From: Bacteroidota bacterium
Lineage (GTDB): Bacteria > Bacteroidota > Bacteroidia > Flavobacteriales > Weeksellaceae
Assembly (NCBI GenBank): GCA_018266965.1
Contig: JAFDZJ010000023.1
Location: 1-15,971, forward strand
Length of the DNA stretch: 15,971 nucleotides
Direction: 5' to 3'
Every line of letters begins with the position of its first letter. Position 1 is the first letter of the stretch. The notes beneath the pieces were generated by a model, which had not been told where the DNA came from, ran no database searches, and was given only the letters and a program-made list of their open reading frames with translations. Positions 13,994-15,971 of this stretch are shown piece after piece. The position numbers and the translations under genes are program-made.

Positions 13994-15100
13994 ATGAAAT
14001 ATTACATCATCGCAGGAGAGGCTTCGGGAGATTTGCATGGAGCTAATCTTATAAAAGCAATTCAAAATAAAGATAAAGCCGCAATTTTTAGATTTTGGGG
14101 AGGAGATTTGATGTCGGAAGTTACGCACAAAACACCTGTGAAACATTACAAAGAATTAGCATTTATGGGTTTTTTGGAAGTTGCCAAAAATCTTAAAACA
14201 ATATTAGGAAATATAAAATTTTGTAAAAAAGACATTGAGGATTTTCAACCAGATGTTTTAGTTTTAATTGATTATCCCGGCTTCAATCTCAGGATTGCAG
14301 CGTATGCCAAAAGTTTGGGTATCCGTGTGGTATATTATATATCGCCTCAATTGTGGGCTTGGAAAGAAGGTAGAGTAGCAACTATACAGAAATATGTTGA
14401 TGATATGTTGGTGATATTACCTTTCGAAAAAGAATTTTATGCTAAATATGGGGTCGATGCACATTTCGTAGGACACCCATTGTTAGATGCTATGAAAGAT
14501 TTGCCCAATGTAGAAAGGTCTGCTTTTTTGGAAAAACACCAGTTGGACAATAGAGAAATTATCGCATTGTTGCCAGGTTCTAGAAAACAAGAGGTAGAAA
14601 AAAAATTAAAACTAATGCTGTCGGTAAGACCTTTTTTTCCCAATTATCAATTTGTGATTGCCGGTGCACCTAGTCTGTCCCAAGAATTTTACAACCAATT
14701 TGTAGAAGAGCAAGTACATTTTGTTTCCAATGAAACATATACCTTATTGCAACACTCTGCTGCTGCATTGGTTGCTAGTGGAACTGCTACTTTGGAAACA
14801 GCATTGCTTGGAGTTCCGGAAGTGGTGTGCTACAAATCTAGCAGAATTTCTTATGAAATTGGAAAAAGAGTAGTGAAAAACATAAAATATATTTCTTTGG
14901 TAAATTTAATTATGGACAAAGAAGTAGTAAAGGAACTGATCCAAAATGACCTTAACACCAACAATCTTGTAAAAGAATTGAAATTAGTTTTGGGAGAAAA
15001 CAAATCGGAAATATTAAAAGATTATGATTTGTTGAAAGCTAAATTGGGAAATCATGGTGCTAGCAATCGGGCTGCTGATATAATAGTCGGAGATTCATAA
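13994..15100 (+). CDS. lpxB: Lipid-A-disaccharide synthase
   Basis: A 368-residue glycosyltransferase of family GT19. It joins UDP-2,3-diacylglucosamine and lipid X to form the lipid A disaccharide at the inner face of the cytoplasmic membrane, in the Raetz pathway. Signatures: GEASGDLHGANL (8-19), FWGGDLM (about 35-41), the SPQLWAWKEGR segment (117-127), LLPGSRKQEVEK (192-203) and ASGTATLETALLGVPEVVCYK (261-281) in the UDP-sugar site. Length is normal for the enzyme. It shows that the organism makes LPS or lipooligosaccharide. comEC follows on the same strand after a 116-nt gap. Confidence 0.97.
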   Translation: MKYYIIAGEASGDLHGANLIKAIQNKDKAAIFRFWGGDLMSEVTHKTPVKHYKELAFMGFLEVAKNLKTILGNIKFCKKDIEDFQPDVLVLIDYPGFNLRIAAYAKSLGIRVVYYISPQLWAWKEGRVATIQKYVDDMLVILPFEKEFYAKYGVDAHFVGHPLLDAMKDLPNVERSAFLEKHQLDNREIIALLPGSRKQEVEKKLKLMLSVRPFFPNYQFVIAGAPSLSQEFYNQFVEEQVHFVSNETYTLLQHSAAALVASGTATLETALLGVPEVVCYKSSRISYEIGKRVVKNIKYISLVNLIMDKEVVKELIQNDLNTNNLVKELKLVLGENKSEILKDYDLLKAKLGNHGASNRAADIIVGDS

Positions 15101-15216
15101 ATTTTATAGCATTATCAATACAGACTATTTTAGGGTTAAAAAATAATTAAAAGTAGATTATTTTCTTCATTGCCAATCAATATTTTGTATTTTGGCTATT
15201 CTTAATATTATTAGTA

Positions 15217-15971
15217 GTGTCTAGGCAACCCTTGCTCATAGCTTTGTTGCTTTTTGCAACAGGAATATTGGTGGTGGAATATACTACCGTACAATTATGG
15301 CTTGTGATAACACCATTGGTTATTAGTATTTTACTTTTATTTTTCATTTTATTGTTGAATGTAAAACAGCCAAAAGTAAAATTAATTTCCATTTCACTTT
15401 TTATGTTCTCTTTGGGGATGTTTTTTCATTATTTTAATAATCAACATCCTAACAATCCCTATCAATTACCACAAAGGAATTATGTTTTTCAACTTGAAAA
15501 AAAACTCAATAGCAATTCCAAATACAAAAGATATGAAGTTTCCATACTCACAACAACTAGAAGCGGACAAGAAGAAATTGTAAAATCAGTTGTTTCTTTG
15601 CCCAAGGAAACTCGGGATTTGGACTACAAACATTATTATTCAGCACTCATTTATTTGAAAAAAGTGGAACTTCCGAAACATGATTTTCAATTCAATTATG
15701 CAAAATATCTTTATCGCCAAAAAATTGAATATCAAGGTTGGATAAATGGAGAAATACAATCTGCTCCCAAAAAAATGACTTTTTCGGACCAAATTAGGCA
15801 ATGGAGATTGGAAACTCTTTGGAAAATAAGTGAAAGTAACCTACAGCCAACTTCCAAAGAATTTGCAAAAGGAATAATCTTGGCAGATCGCACAGAGATG
15901 GGACAAGAGATGACAGAAGATTTTAGCAAGACCGGATTGGTGCATTTTCTAGCGATTTCTGGCACACACAT
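15217..15971 (+). CDS. comEC: ComEC/Rec2-family competence membrane protein, N-terminal part (runs off window)
   Basis: An open frame continues to the right edge with 251 codons visible. Three hydrophobic spans lie near the N-terminus (LLIALLLFATGILVVEY, LVITPLVISILLLFFILLL, ISISLFMFSLGMFFHYF). A DUF4131-like soluble region follows (about 65-195), then the start of the Competence domain, FAKGIILADRTEMGQEM and FSKTGLVHFLAISGTH, the latter a strongly conserved ComEC signature. ComEC forms the inner-membrane channel for single-stranded DNA uptake in transformation. I place the start at GTG 15217 because SRQPLLI follows as in related proteins. The frame is open back to 15157, but the first in-frame ATG (15403) would cut off the first two spans. 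The start is uncertain. Confidence 0.85.
   Translation, partial: MSRQPLLIALLLFATGILVVEYTTVQLWLVITPLVISILLLFFILLLNVKQPKVKLISISLFMFSLGMFFHYFNNQHPNNPYQLPQRNYVFQLEKKLNSNSKYKRYEVSILTTTRSGQEEIVKSVVSLPKETRDLDYKHYYSALIYLKKVELPKHDFQFNYAKYLYRQKIEYQGWINGEIQSAPKKMTFSDQIRQWRLETLWKISESNLQPTSKEFAKGIILADRTEMGQEMTEDFSKTGLVHFLAISGTH

Noticed and set aside
13802..14146. Open frame antisense to the lpxB start and overlapping the DUF2480 start
   Set aside because: It covers the LpxB GEASGDLHGANL region on the other strand and has no recognisable features.
15732..15971. Minus-strand open frame at the right edge
   Set aside because: The plus frame there encodes the ComEC Competence-domain signature, so this is a shadow.
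1..15971. Insertion sequences, integrases, CRISPR arrays, conventional tRNAs
   Set aside because: No transposase or tyrosine/serine recombinase motifs, no regularly spaced repeat array and no tRNA apart from the tRNA-like part of tmRNA were found by eye.

Overview
The window looks like a chromosomal segment of a low-GC Bacteroidota, class Flavobacteriia, perhaps a Weeksellaceae/Chryseobacterium-type organism. Four things point there. A C-terminal type IX secretion sorting domain sits on a leucine-rich-repeat reading frame. Promoter -7 boxes of the form TAnnTTTG lie a short distance upstream of many genes. An SGNH lipoprotein is paired with an OmpP1/FadL porin, and DUF2480 and DUF937 proteins are present. 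The tmRNA tag ends in ALAA. The genus assignment is inference.

Left core (1-4762, all minus strand): the first codons of the cysteine desulfurase gene sufS, cut by the window edge; rplY (ribosomal protein L25/CTC) with a clear terminator; prs (PRPP synthetase); then a two-gene unit of an OmpP1/FadL-type outer-membrane protein followed by an SGNH/GDSL lipoprotein, closed by a strong hairpin.

Accessory segment (about 4849-11054, mainly plus strand): this is the unusual part. It is flanked by imperfect direct repeats of about 165 bp. The right copy contains the 3' end of an intact gene for a secreted carboxypeptidase-regulatory-like protein, and the left copy carries a 13-codon orphan remnant of the same C-terminus. 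Inside lie (i) a decayed duplicate of the promoter and 5' end of the DUF2589 gene, (ii) a T9SS-tagged LRR gene broken by an in-frame TAA, (iii) a large hairpin, (iv) a minus-strand coding remnant, and (v) a compact five-gene operon (7000-10729). The operon encodes a DUF2589 protein, a companion protein, an alpha-helical protein of unknown family, a subtilisin-like S8 protease with an N-terminal I9-like domain but no signal peptide, and a 67-residue stand-alone I9-like protein. None of the five has an export signal. I read the operon as a candidate cytoplasmic, protease-centred cassette of unknown function.

Right core (11820-15971): ssrA (tmRNA, plus strand) with its own promoter and terminator; a DUF937 protein and a DUF2480 protein (minus strand); lpxB (lipid A disaccharide synthase, plus strand); and the N-terminal part of comEC, running off the right edge. 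No integrase, transposase, CRISPR array or conventional tRNA was seen.
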